The position numbers and the translations under genes were made by a program. A stretch of 35,533 nucleotides of DNA from Flavobacteriaceae bacterium (GTDB lineage: Bacteria; Bacteroidota; Bacteroidia; Flavobacteriales; Flavobacteriaceae), in NCBI GenBank assembly GCA_029934835.1, contig JAOZLL010000008.1, positions 17,020-52,552 of the forward strand. Direction: 5' to 3'. Shown here piece after piece: positions 1-10,000 of the stretch (within the stretch, counting starts at the first letter, position 1; each line of letters begins with the position of its first letter). The notes beneath the pieces were generated by a model, which was not told the DNA's origin, did not search any database, and saw nothing but the letters and a program-made list of their open reading frames with translations.

Positions 1-74
1 AAGGAATTGAAAGCCTTGCAATTGGAAAGACTTTTGAAATGAAATATTTTATTGAGATTGTTACAAAACAGTAA
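1..74 (+). CDS. 3' end of an upstream gene (partial)
   Basis: The third frame is open from the left edge to TAA at 72-74 and encodes 23 residues ending in FIEIVTKQ. The other two plus frames stop earlier (TGA at 8-10 and 40-42). The stop codon abuts the minus-strand GH5 stop at 75-77, so the two genes would converge tail to tail with no spacer and no room for a separate terminator. The fragment is too short for family assignment, and it could still be non-coding. Confidence 0.4.
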   Translation, partial: GIESLAIGKTFEMKYFIEIVTKQ

Positions 75-1088
75 TTAGTCATTCTTCCAATTTACCATAT
101 AAGATTTCACTAATTTTCCTGATTCAGTTAAGTCATCATCAGTCCAATTTCCTTTGGGGTTAGTTCCTTTTTTTACAATAGAAGCACCTTCATCTTTATC
201 GTGTACAGACCAGTTACAGTGTGTCAATTGGTGTTCTTTCATAAAATCCATCCATTTTTTTACATATTCTGGATCTACAGCACCATTTCCATCAGCATTA
301 ACAGTTCCCCATTCAGTAACCATTAAAGCAATACCATTATCCAATGCTTTCTTAGCTTTATTTAGTAACCATTCTTTGTGAGAACCCGCATAAAAGTGTA
401 AAGTATAAGCAATATTATCATATCCAATTATCGGATTTTCCGAAGCAATATCAACATCTTGAGACCAATGTGGAGTACCCACAATAATTAAGTTATCAGG
501 ATCTATTTTACGGATTTCAGCAATTACATTTTCAGCATATGGCTTTAAAACCGTGTCCCAGTCTATTTTTAGGGGTTCATTGTAAATTTCGTAAATAACA
601 TTAGGATATTTTCCATATTTAGTTGCCATTTTTTGAAAAAAGGCAATGGCTTCTGTTTCGTGATCTTCAGCATGTTGTGAATGCCAGTCAATAATTACAT
701 ATAAACCTAACGCAATAGCAGCATCAATAACTTTTTCAATATTTTCAATATTAGATTCTAAATCATATAAATGACTATCCATAACAGTTGGGTCAGCCGC
801 CAAAGGAACACGAATAATACTAGCATTCCAATCATCTTTAAGCCACTTTACCACTTCTTTGTTATAAAAATGATTGGCATTATAGTAGTTGTTTGACCAG
901 AAAAAACTACTACCAGCAAAACTGACTACTTTGTCTTTAGCATTTATAATTTTATTCCCTTTTACTGCTAAAGCACCATTAATTTCAACAACTGATTTTG
1001 TGTTTGATTTAGGCATTGAGTCAACTTTTGTTTTTTGAAAAGAATCACAAGCAGCGAGAGTAAGTAATAGAATAAATAGAAATCTCAT
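75..1088 (-). CDS. GH5 family endo-glycanase lipoprotein (GH5_2 cellulase-like)
   Basis: This is a predicted secreted endo-beta-1,4-glycanase of 337 aa. The N-terminus is an SPII signal with lipobox LAAC (Cys14), so it should be an envelope lipoprotein. A TIM barrel follows with clan GH-A hallmarks: YEIYNEP carries the likely acid/base Glu171, and VTEWG carries the likely nucleophile Glu259. IIDWH (about 132-136) and the HFYAGSH segment (about 231-237) also fit GH5, most like subfamily 2, whose known members mainly cut cellulose or beta-1,4-glucans. Family membership is firm from motifs, but the substrate is inferred and could be another beta-1,4-glycan. It is the only minus-strand gene in the window and is divergent from the sulfatase at 1304, sharing a 215-bp control region. 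It may be part of the PUL or an older neighbour. Confidence 0.88.
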   Translation of the reverse strand: MRFLFILLLTLAACDSFQKTKVDSMPKSNTKSVVEINGALAVKGNKIINAKDKVVSFAGSSFFWSNNYYNANHFYNKEVVKWLKDDWNASIIRVPLAADPTVMDSHLYDLESNIENIEKVIDAAIALGLYVIIDWHSQHAEDHETEAIAFFQKMATKYGKYPNVIYEIYNEPLKIDWDTVLKPYAENVIAEIRKIDPDNLIIVGTPHWSQDVDIASENPIIGYDNIAYTLHFYAGSHKEWLLNKAKKALDNGIALMVTEWGTVNADGNGAVDPEYVKKWMDFMKEHQLTHCNWSVHDKDEGASIVKKGTNPKGNWTDDDLTESGKLVKSYMVNWKND

Positions 1089-1121
1089 AAATGATAAATA
1101 TAATTTAAAAAAAACTCACTA

Positions 1122-1129
1122 CAAATATA
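1122..1129 (-). promoter_or_regulatory. -7 promoter element for the GH5 gene
   Basis: On the minus strand this reads TATATTTG, matching the Bacteroidota -7 consensus TAnnTTTG, 33 bp upstream of the GH5 ATG. No clear TTG box is seen at the -33 position. It is a single short motif in AT-rich DNA. Confidence 0.4.
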
Positions 1130-1192
1130 CATTAATATCGAGTAAATTTCCTATAAACACTACTTTACTATATGATTTTTATTAAATAAATC

Positions 1193-1210
1193 AACTATAA
1201 CGTTATAGTT
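1193..1210. promoter_or_regulatory. 18-bp perfect palindrome, candidate operator
   Basis: AACTATAACGTTATAGTT is a perfect 18-bp palindrome centred at 1201.5 between the divergent GH5 and sulfatase genes. It lies 40 bp before the -7 box at 1251. A perfect palindrome this long in a divergent promoter region is typical of a dimeric regulator site, but the regulator is unknown. It is separate from the TCAAACC box at 1224-1230. Confidence 0.5.
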
Positions 1211-1222
1211 ATTTTAGTATAA

Positions 1223-1258
1223 ATCAAACCTAGTAAAATATAATAATCCTTATCTTTG
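1223..1258 (+). promoter_or_regulatory. Promoter of the first sulfatase gene (ATCAAACC-N20-TATCTTTG)
   Basis: The -7 box TATCTTTG lies at 1251-1258, 45 bp before the ATG at 1304. In the -33 region the usual TTG is replaced by ATCAAACC (1223-1230), exactly 20 nt upstream. The same box and spacing occur before the gene at 35503, and a close variant occurs before susC, so this looks like an activator-dependent promoter of a shared regulon. Confidence 0.55.
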
Positions 1259-1303
1259 AGCTTTATCTATCAATTTGATTAATCACATAAAGTTTTATCA
1301 ACT

Positions 1304-2965
1304 ATGAAACCAGTCTTTTTAAGAACACTCTTATTAGCTATACTAACAATACTCTTTATTGGATGTAAAACTGATAAAAAACAAGATAATTCTGATAAAA
1401 TATCAACTCATAAAAAGCCTAATATTGTCTTTTTTATTGCAGATGATATGTATCCTTGGATGTTTAACAATACACCAGAAGGAAGGACAAATGATGGAAA
1501 ACCAAGAAATTTAACACCAGCTATTGACAAATTAGCAAAAGAAGGTGTTTGGTTAGAAAATTTGACTGTAGTTTCACCCGTCTGCACACCAAGTAGATAT
1601 AATATTTTAACAGGAACTTATGCGAGTAGAGCAACCAATGAATCATTTGAATGGTTTACAGAAGAAAATGATGGGCAAACAGTTATTCAGTGGAATTCTT
1701 ATATCATACCTGAAAAACAAGAAACTATGGGGACTTATTTCCAAAAATTAGGCTATAAAACTGGTTTTGTAGGAAAAAATCATATTGTAGATAGTGCATC
1801 GCAAGTAGGAGAAGGCGAAGCAATGCCAGAATTACAAGCAGACCCAACTGATCCAAAAGTAAAAGCAGGATTAGAAAAACGTTACAAAGCCTTGCAAAAA
1901 GATGTTAAAAATTGCGGTTTTGATTATGCAGATAAATTGTATCACAACAATCCTAATTGGTTGGGAATTAGAGCTCTTGCCTATCAAAATATGGATTGGA
2001 TAGCAGAAGGTGGTGTTGAATTCATCAAAAAATACAAAGATGATCCTTTTTTACTTTATATAGCTACAACATTACCACATGGACCTCTTGATCCAGAACA
2101 TTCGTGGAAAGCAGATAGAAAAATAACCCCAAAAGGAATTTTAGAAAAAGCGCCAAATGTATTGCCACAACCACCAGTTGAATCACTACAAAAGAGAATC
2201 AAAGAAGCAGGTTTAGAAGGTCAAAATAAAGAAAATTTATTATGGCTAGATGATGCTGTGGGAGCTTTGTTTAAACAGTTAGAAATAGAAGGTGTATTGG
2301 ATAATACAATTGTTGTCTTTTTTAATGATCATGGTCAAAACTCAAAAGGAACACTCTACGAAGGTGGTATTAATTCGCAAGCGTTTATTTGGAAAAAAGG
2401 AGGTTTTAAAGTAGGTAGCATTTTAGAAGCACCTGTTTCTAATGTAGATTTCTTACCAACGCTATTAGATTTAGTGGGCGACACAAAGAATATTGACAAA
2501 TTTGATGGATCTAGTTTTAAAGCTGCATTACAAAGAGAAAAATATGAAGGCAGAAGTTCATCATATCATGAGCTAGGTTATGCAAGAGCAGTAGTTAAAG
2601 ATGGCTTTAAGTATTATGCTGTGCGTTATCCTAAATGGGCAACAAATTTTACCTTAGAACAACGTAAAGATACTTTGGCTAAATATTCAAAATTTAGAGA
2701 GTCATTTGGAGAGCATGCAATATCTACAGATCCAATGGCTGCCTACGGGCAATTAGAAATGGTTCCTGGAGGTGGTGGTGCTGAAAATGCGGCATACAGA
2801 TCTATGGTGAACTTTAGTGATCCTGATCAATTATATGATTTAGCTAATGACCCAAAAGAAGAGCATAATTTGATAAATAACCCTAAATATACCAAAAAAC
2901 TTAAAATGCTTAAAGATGAATTGCAAGGTTATTTGGATACATTGCCAGGAAAATTTGAATTATAA
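1304..2965 (+). CDS. S1-family sulfatase, lipoprotein
   Basis: Predicted formylglycine-dependent sulfatase of 553 aa that would hydrolyse sulfate esters on a polysaccharide or oligosaccharide. The SPII signal ends at lipobox LFIGC, so it is an envelope lipoprotein. FIADDMYPW carries the N-terminal metal-binding Asp pair. VCTPSR contains Cys94, the residue converted to formylglycine. GKNHI replaces the usual GKWHLG but keeps Lys and His, and FFNDHG supplies the late metal ligands. The length is normal for S1 enzymes. I cannot assign the S1 subfamily or sulfate position. It is the first gene of the plus-strand run, placed 32 bp before the regulator gene, and has its own promoter at 1223-1258. 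Confidence 0.92.
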   Translation: MKPVFLRTLLLAILTILFIGCKTDKKQDNSDKISTHKKPNIVFFIADDMYPWMFNNTPEGRTNDGKPRNLTPAIDKLAKEGVWLENLTVVSPVCTPSRYNILTGTYASRATNESFEWFTEENDGQTVIQWNSYIIPEKQETMGTYFQKLGYKTGFVGKNHIVDSASQVGEGEAMPELQADPTDPKVKAGLEKRYKALQKDVKNCGFDYADKLYHNNPNWLGIRALAYQNMDWIAEGGVEFIKKYKDDPFLLYIATTLPHGPLDPEHSWKADRKITPKGILEKAPNVLPQPPVESLQKRIKEAGLEGQNKENLLWLDDAVGALFKQLEIEGVLDNTIVVFFNDHGQNSKGTLYEGGINSQAFIWKKGGFKVGSILEAPVSNVDFLPTLLDLVGDTKNIDKFDGSSFKAALQREKYEGRSSSYHELGYARAVVKDGFKYYAVRYPKWATNFTLEQRKDTLAKYSKFRESFGEHAISTDPMAAYGQLEMVPGGGGAENAAYRSMVNFSDPDQLYDLANDPKEEHNLINNPKYTKKLKMLKDELQGYLDTLPGKFEL

Positions 2966-2992
2966 AAAAAGTATAAAATCAGATATTTTCAT

Positions 2993-3000
2993 TATTTTTG
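2993..3000 (+). promoter_or_regulatory. -7-like box overlapping the regulator start
   Basis: TATTTTTG matches TAnnTTTG and overlaps the first possible TTG start (2998-3000) of the regulator gene. If this promoter is used, the transcript begins after that codon and translation must start further in, for example at TTG 3037-3039. No TCAAAC box lies 20 nt upstream, unlike the susC promoter. Confidence 0.35.
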
Positions 3001-6000
3001 GTTAAATCTTTTTTTACAACTTATACTTATTTCAAATTGAGCTATTCTAAATCCATATTGTTACTAGTATTTATTGTTATTAGCAGTATATTATATGCTC
3101 AAAATAATACCGAATTTCAACAACTAGCAGGAGAAAATGTATCCACCCAAAGCATTACCTATGCCATAAAACAAGATTATTCAGGGAATGTGTGGATTGC
3201 ATCTGAGGAAGGTGTGTTAAAGCATAATTCTAAATACTATAAGATTTACAACACCTACAATGGTTTGCCAGAATTTGTAAGCAACCGTACTACTGCATTA
3301 TTTATTGACACTAAAAAAAGGATTTGGATTGGTCTTGAAAATGGACTCTGCCTTTATAACCCAAGTTTGGATAAATTTGATTTGATAGGTGTTAAAACAG
3401 AAATTAATCCCTCATTGATAACGGCAATTACAGAAGATGATACTGGTAATATTTGGATAGCTGGGTACAATGGGCTTTGGCAGTTTTCTACACAAAACAA
3501 ACTGAGTAGATTGGTGACAGATCTAAATATTCAAGCTTTGTATTGTAGTGCTGATAGAATTGTTTTTGGAACAGCAAAGGGCTTATTTAGTTACAATCCA
3601 GTATTAGATGTAGTAGACAAAATAGAATTGCAATCTGAAGCTGACATTAGTACTATTAACGGTATCGGAAATAGCATTCTTGTTGGAACGAAGTCAGGTA
3701 TGATATATAAAACTGACATAGGTTTACAAAATATTACATCTCTTTATTTAGAATATAAATTTACAAACCCAATTAATGATATTATTGAAGATCCCAGTGA
3801 GAATATCTATATTGCTACAGATGGAGAAGGCCTTTACTATGTAAATAAAGAATTTGAAATTCTAAATCATTATCAAAATGATGTTAATAAGCCAACATCT
3901 CTTTCAAGTAACGGATTGTATGATCTTGAAATTGGAAAAGAGAATATTATCTGGATGGCTACCTATGGTGGCGGAATTAACCTGTTAGATACAAATAGAT
4001 TACCATTTCAAAAAATTCAACATAGTATAAATAATCCAAATAGTATCGTTACAAATTTTACAAGAGCCATTGCAGAAGATCAAGATGGTAATATATGGTT
4101 TGGAACCAAAAAAGGCTTAAGTATTTGGAATACTAAAAATGAAAGTTGGCAGCATATCTCAAGTCTTTCAAATAATAATGTTCCAGATATTGTTTTGGCT
4201 TTAGAACCAGACGATGGTTATATGTGGGTAGGAACTTATAAAGATGGTTTATATAGAATCAATACCAGCACATACAAAATTAAGCATTATGATGTAGCAT
4301 TTAAAAAAGAAATTATTAAAAATATCTATGCTATCTATAAAGATAGTAAATCTAATATCTGGATTGGTGGTATAAGAGGAGATTTAACTGTTATAAGAAA
4401 GAATAATACTATTGACACCTATCCTATAAGACAAATTAAACACATTACAGAAAGTAATAAAGGAAAAATATTGATTGCTGGGCGGCAAGGAATTTATAGA
4501 ATTGATGATGATAATGCCAACTTCAAACTAATAGAAAATTTGCAACCCGACCGTACGAAACTGAGGTATGCAACTGTCAATGCTGTTTATGAAACCCAAG
4601 ATGATAAATTAATTTTAGCTACTAATGGAGCAGGTGTTGTTTATTATAATCCTCAAAATAAATTAATACAAAAACTAACAACAACTTCAGGAATGCCATC
4701 AGATATTGTACAAGGCATATTAGTTCAGAATGCAGATAACATTTGGGTGAGCACAACAAAAGGCCTTGCACATATTATTACAACTAAAAAGGACACAATT
4801 ATTAATGTTTTAGATCAAAAAGATGGTTTGGCGAGTACTGAGTATAATTATGGAAGTTTTGCAAAACTCAAAAATAATTTATTTGCATTTGGAGGTGTAA
4901 ATGGAGTCAGTATTTTTAACCCAAATCAAATAAAATCACAAGATTGTAAACCAGTTATTGTCTTTGATGAGTTAAAAATATTTAACAAAAAACTAAAACC
5001 AGGTTCAAGAGTGTTAGAAAAACACATTAACCTCAGTGAAAAAATAAATTTAAGCAGTAGTGAAAATTCATTAGAAATAATCTTTACGGGTATTTCGCAG
5101 AGCTCTGCATCAAAAATAAAATATTCATGGATTCTTGAGGGTTTTAATGAAGAATGGATGGCACCAAGTCATAATAGTCATGCTGCTTTCACAAATTTGA
5201 GTGCAGGAGATTATATTTTTAGAGTAAAGGCATTAGATAAGTTTGGAAATTTTGGAGAAGAACGCTCATTACAAATAACAATTGATGCACCTTGGTGGCT
5301 AACAACACGAGCTTATTTTTTATATGCCATGTTGCTCGTGGGGATAATTTGGATACTAATACATTTTACAAGTGTAATGATTCAGAAGAAAACAGCTGAT
5401 GAACAAATTGATTTTTACAACAATATTACCCACGAAATAAAAACACCACTAACAGTATTACTTTCTTCGTTAGATAATGTAACAGAAAATGTAGATTCTA
5501 CTGATGACTCCAAAAAAAGAATAAAAACAACCATTAAACGTATCAATTCATTATTTGAACAGATGCTCAATTTTCATAAAGTAACATCAGAAGATGATAT
5601 AGTACAGGATATTACTAAAATAGAATTAGAGAGTCATATTTTTCAACGTATAAATGATTTTATACCTTTAATAAAAGAGAGGAATATAGAAATTACGATT
5701 AATAACAATTGGCAGGAAAACCATTTTTATTTTGACAAAGCAGTTTTTGATAAGATTCTACTCAATTTGGTGTCAAATGCAATTAAATACTCTTTTGATA
5801 ATGATAAAATAGGTATAAATCTCAGTAAATCTAAGTTAGGAAACCTAAAAATAGAAATAATTGATACTGGTTTAGGAATTCCTAAAGACCAGCAAAAATA
5901 TATTTTAAAACGTTATTATAGAGCACGAAATGTTATAAATAGTCAGCGACCAGGAACTGGTTTAGGTTTAATCATGGTTAAAAAACTGATTGAAAAAACA

Positions 6001-6927
6001 GGAGGTTCCATTAGTTTTGTCAGTGAAGAAAATAAAGGAACAACTTTCACTGTACTTTTAAAATCTTTAAAAGATCAATATCAAAATAGAATTGATGTTA
6101 ATGAAGAATCTTTACATAATATCACAAATTCAATTGATGATAATCAGTCAATAGAAGAGTTTAGTGACAATAAGATATTAATTGTAGAAGATAACGATGA
6201 ATTAAGAGATGTTTTAGTTAATACTTTAGGTGTTTATTTCCAAATATATGAGGCAAGGAATGGCAAAGAAGGATTAGAGATCGCAAATCAGATATTTCCA
6301 GATTTAATCTTAACAGATTTAATCATGCCAGAGATGGATGGTATGACCATGTCCAAAAAAATAAAAGGAGACATCAACTTAAATCACATACCTATATTTA
6401 TGCTCACGGTGATGCAAGCTTCCTCTCAAAAATTAGAAAGTGCTGAAAGTGGTATAACTACTTATTTTACAAAACCAGTTGATGTTAAGTATCTATTGGC
6501 TAAGATTATTAATACATTAAAATGGCAGAAAAAACTTAGGAATAAGTTTGTGCATGAAAGTGATACTGTTTCTGCATCACTTTTTAGAAACAAACAAGAT
6601 CAAGAATTTTTACAGAATTTAGAAACCACTATATTAGAAAACTTAGAAAATGACTCCTTCTCAGTACATGATTTGTCCTCTAGCTTTGGTATGAGTCGAA
6701 CTTCGTTATATATGAAACTTAAAAATTTAGTAGATCTTTCACCTCAAGATTTCATTATTCATACCAAACTAAAAAAGGCAAAAAGCCTACTTATAAAGGG
6801 CGAACTTAGTATTAAAGAAGTGGCCTATGGCTCTGGTTTTTCTAATCCAAAATATTTTAGCACTTCCTTTAAAAAGTTCTATAAACAAACCCCTAGTGGA
6901 TTTTTAGATAGTTTACAAAAAAAATAA
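2998..6927 (+). CDS. Hybrid two-component system (HTCS) PUL regulator
   Basis: One-protein sensor and transcription factor that detects a glycan fragment in the periplasm and activates PUL promoters. Order: signal or TM segment, periplasmic two-bladed propeller of repeated Reg_prop motifs (D-x-x-GNIWIA/IWIG type) to about residue 690, a Y_Y_Y domain (about 700-765), a TM helix (about 769-790), HisKA with NITHEIKTPL (phospho-acceptor His812), HATPase with N box LLNLVSNAIKY (about 922) and GTGLGL (about 986), receiver domain with Asp1107 in LTDLIMPEMDG, and a C-terminal AraC-type HTH (about 1205-1305). At 1309 aa it is a normal HTCS length. No in-frame ATG lies near the 5' end. TTG at 2998 gives the longest protein, but TTG at 3037 leaves a cleaner signal peptide. 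It sits directly before susC, as expected of a local regulator. Confidence 0.95.
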   Translation: MVKSFFTTYTYFKLSYSKSILLLVFIVISSILYAQNNTEFQQLAGENVSTQSITYAIKQDYSGNVWIASEEGVLKHNSKYYKIYNTYNGLPEFVSNRTTALFIDTKKRIWIGLENGLCLYNPSLDKFDLIGVKTEINPSLITAITEDDTGNIWIAGYNGLWQFSTQNKLSRLVTDLNIQALYCSADRIVFGTAKGLFSYNPVLDVVDKIELQSEADISTINGIGNSILVGTKSGMIYKTDIGLQNITSLYLEYKFTNPINDIIEDPSENIYIATDGEGLYYVNKEFEILNHYQNDVNKPTSLSSNGLYDLEIGKENIIWMATYGGGINLLDTNRLPFQKIQHSINNPNSIVTNFTRAIAEDQDGNIWFGTKKGLSIWNTKNESWQHISSLSNNNVPDIVLALEPDDGYMWVGTYKDGLYRINTSTYKIKHYDVAFKKEIIKNIYAIYKDSKSNIWIGGIRGDLTVIRKNNTIDTYPIRQIKHITESNKGKILIAGRQGIYRIDDDNANFKLIENLQPDRTKLRYATVNAVYETQDDKLILATNGAGVVYYNPQNKLIQKLTTTSGMPSDIVQGILVQNADNIWVSTTKGLAHIITTKKDTIINVLDQKDGLASTEYNYGSFAKLKNNLFAFGGVNGVSIFNPNQIKSQDCKPVIVFDELKIFNKKLKPGSRVLEKHINLSEKINLSSSENSLEIIFTGISQSSASKIKYSWILEGFNEEWMAPSHNSHAAFTNLSAGDYIFRVKALDKFGNFGEERSLQITIDAPWWLTTRAYFLYAMLLVGIIWILIHFTSVMIQKKTADEQIDFYNNITHEIKTPLTVLLSSLDNVTENVDSTDDSKKRIKTTIKRINSLFEQMLNFHKVTSEDDIVQDITKIELESHIFQRINDFIPLIKERNIEITINNNWQENHFYFDKAVFDKILLNLVSNAIKYSFDNDKIGINLSKSKLGNLKIEIIDTGLGIPKDQQKYILKRYYRARNVINSQRPGTGLGLIMVKKLIEKTGGSISFVSEENKGTTFTVLLKSLKDQYQNRIDVNEESLHNITNSIDDNQSIEEFSDNKILIVEDNDELRDVLVNTLGVYFQIYEARNGKEGLEIANQIFPDLILTDLIMPEMDGMTMSKKIKGDINLNHIPIFMLTVMQASSQKLESAESGITTYFTKPVDVKYLLAKIINTLKWQKKLRNKFVHESDTVSASLFRNKQDQEFLQNLETTILENLENDSFSVHDLSSSFGMSRTSLYMKLKNLVDLSPQDFIIHTKLKKAKSLLIKGELSIKEVAYGSGFSNPKYFSTSFKKFYKQTPSGFLDSLQKK

Positions 6928-7005
6928 TAATTTGTTTTTTTTAGTCATTAGATTACTCAATCATTTTAAAAGTGAATTTTTAGATAATTTGACAATAAAT
7001 AAACC

Positions 7006-7032
7006 TATTGTGATGCTTTTCAAAACACAATA
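7006..7032. promoter_or_regulatory. Inverted repeat upstream of susC
   Basis: TATTGTG (7006-7012) and CACAATA (7026-7032) form a perfect 7-bp inverted repeat 14 bp upstream of the susC -7 box. It spans the zone where an AraC-type activator would touch RNA polymerase. It could be an operator for the adjacent regulator, or a chance repeat in AT-rich DNA. Confidence 0.4.
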
Positions 7033-7054
7033 ATAGTTAATAGAATTATTTTTG
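7019..7054 (+). promoter_or_regulatory. susC promoter (TTCAAAAC-N20-TATTTTTG)
   Basis: The -7 box TATTTTTG is at 7047-7054, 18 bp before the susC ATG. TTCAAAAC at 7019-7026 lies exactly 20 nt upstream and matches 6 of 8 positions of the ATCAAACC box found with the same spacing at 1223 and 35438. No TTG is present at -33, which fits activator dependence. Confidence 0.55.
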
Positions 7055-7072
7055 TAATCAAAATAAACAATC

Positions 7073-10000
7073 ATGAGATATACAAAAAAATTATTTTTAT
7101 TGGCATTTTTATTTCCTTTGATTCTGTTTGCGCAAAGAACGGTCACTGGTAAAATTACTGATAGTACTGATTTCCCTTTGCCTGGAGCATCAGTTCAGGT
7201 AAAAGGTACTTCAATAGGTACGATAACAGATTTTGATGGTGCTTTTTCTATTAACCTAGAGAAAACGCCAAGCACTATTGTTATTAGTTTTATGGGTTAT
7301 GAAACTAAGGAACTAGAAATAACAAATCAAAAGAGTATTACAATTGCTCTTAAACAGGATAGTCAACAACTTGAAGAAGTTGTAGTTATTGGTTATGGAT
7401 CAGTAAATAGGAAAGATTTAACAGGAGCTGTAACATCTATTAAACCTACAACTACGATTACGGAGCAATCTAAAGGCTTGGAAGATATAATTAAAGGTAG
7501 GTCAGCAGGTGTGCAAGTTAGTTCTAATGGATCCGAACCTGGGTCAACCACGTCAATTAAAATTAGAGGATTAAGTAGCTTAACTGCTAATACTGAGCCC
7601 TTGTATGTTGTCGATGGAATTATCATGGATTCTGCTACAGAAGACACAACAGATCCAATATCTGGATATACACCGCCTCAAGGAGGTGGACTTTATGGTG
7701 TAAACCCTGCTGATATTGAAAGCATTGAAATATTAAAAGATGCTTCTGCAACAGCAATATATGGTTCTAGAGCTGCAAATGGGGTTGTTATTATTACGAC
7801 AAAAAAAGGAAAAAGAGGAAAGGCAAAATTTAATTTCACAACTTCATTAAGTATAGGAAAGGTAGTTCGTAATATAGATGTTTTAGATACCAGAGGATAT
7901 GCTAATTATGTAAATGATGTAAGAGCATCTGTAGATTGGGAACCCGCATACACAATCGATGAAAATGGTAATATTTTTACCACGGGTATTGATGTTGATC
8001 CAGTTGAAGTAGTAGGTATTGATTGGGCAGAAGATACATACCGTACTTCAATGCTTAGAAAAAATAGATTATCCATCTCTGGAGGTGGAGAAACAGGTGA
8101 TTATTATCTTTCAGGAGGAATGGTCAGCAATCAAGGAACTTTCCCTAATGCTTTAGCTGAGGCCTTAGATTTTAACTTAAATATTAATCAAAATCTATCG
8201 GATAAATTTAAAATAGGGGTAAAAATTGCTACGACATATACAGATCTTTCCTCTTCAAAAGGGCCAGATGAATATGGTGGTGCAAATAATAGTATGGTGC
8301 GCCAAGTAATATTAGCAGCTCCAATGTTAAATTTTGTAGATAACAATCAAGATCCAAATGATATAGAAGAAGAATTAGATGGTCCTAGAGCTTGGGTGGC
8401 TGATTATGATGATGATGCTCAGGAAGTACGTGTGCTGGGTGCAATCACTATGGATTACAAATTTTCTAAAGCATTTAAATACAGATTGCGTTTTGGAGGT
8501 GATTATAGAAATAAAGAAAGGAGTTTCTGGTATGGTAAAGCAATACGAAAAGGTAATGATCCTAATGGTTTAGCAGGGCTTAGTACGTTAAATAGATTTA
8601 GATACAATATTGATAATACTTTAACGTTCAATAAATCGTTTAATAAAAATAATAGAATTAATGCAACTATAGGTGCTTTAATTGATAAAACAAGCCTTTA
8701 TAGAACACGATATTCTGCTAGTGATTTTGCTGATCACTCATTAAGAGCAGATGGCATATCTTTTGGGGCAGTATTTTCTCCCTTAGTAATAGATTCTGAA
8801 TATCCAACAATAATATCATTTATTAGCCGTATAAATTACACCCTTTTTAACAGGTATTTATTAACAGGTACAATTAGAGCAGATGGAAGTAGTAAATTTG
8901 CTCAAGAAAATCAATGGGGTTATTTCCCAGCAGTTTCTTTTGCATGGAAAGCAAGTGAAGAAGCCTTTTTAAGAGATAGTAAAACCATCTCAAATTTAAA
9001 ACTAAGATTAGGATATGGTGAAGTTGGAAATCAAAATATCCCACCGTATAGTTATTTAACACCATTTGGGGCTACTAATTCTGCACTTTCAGATGCAACA
9101 GGTGGTAGTTTAATTGCTGTGGTGCCACAAAATTTAGCCAATCCTGATTTAGTATGGGAAAAGGCGGTACAATACAATGCAGGAATTGATTTTGGTTTTT
9201 TTGACGATCGTATAAATGGTACAGTTGATGTTTATCATAAAAACAGTACAGATTTACTACTAAAAATTGCTTTGGGACCTACTGCTGGATTCAATTTTTT
9301 AACCGCTAATCAAGGTGATATTGAAAATAAAGGACTAGAAATATCCTTAAATACAGACATAATTAAAAAGGATAATCTTAGTTGGAATGTATTTGCCAAT
9401 GTTTCATTTAATAAAAATAAAATTAGCGGATTAGGACAAATTAATGCTGCTGAATTTGGTAATCTAGGAGAGGTAACCGCTTTTTTAGGAACTCCAATTT
9501 CTGGTGGAAGCTATTTTAAACAACCAGCCAATATTTATATTGAAGGAAGAGAAGCAGGATTGTTTTATGGTTATGAAACCAATGGTATTATTCGTACTGA
9601 AGAGCAACTAATTAGTACAGCAACAGGAGATCCATTACAATATGGTGGAACAGATTTGAGAGTAGGAGATGTGTATTTTGTGGATCAAAATGGAGATGGA
9701 AATATTACAGATGCAGATAAAACAATTATCGGAAATCCAAACCCCGATTATACTTTTGGTTTAGGATCTTCATTTGATTATAAAGATTTTTCTCTAAGCC
9801 TTATGTTCAATGGTGTATATGGAAATGATATTGCTAATGGAAACTTGTTTCAAACAGCCTATGCTAATGGTTCGACTAAAAATGTTCGTGTAATTGCCTA
9901 TGAGGATGCCTTTAATGCAGATACCAATCCTAATGGGGCTTATCCATTAGTTGGTGTGGGTGAGGTTGGTGTAGATTATACAAGAGATTTTAATGATAGA

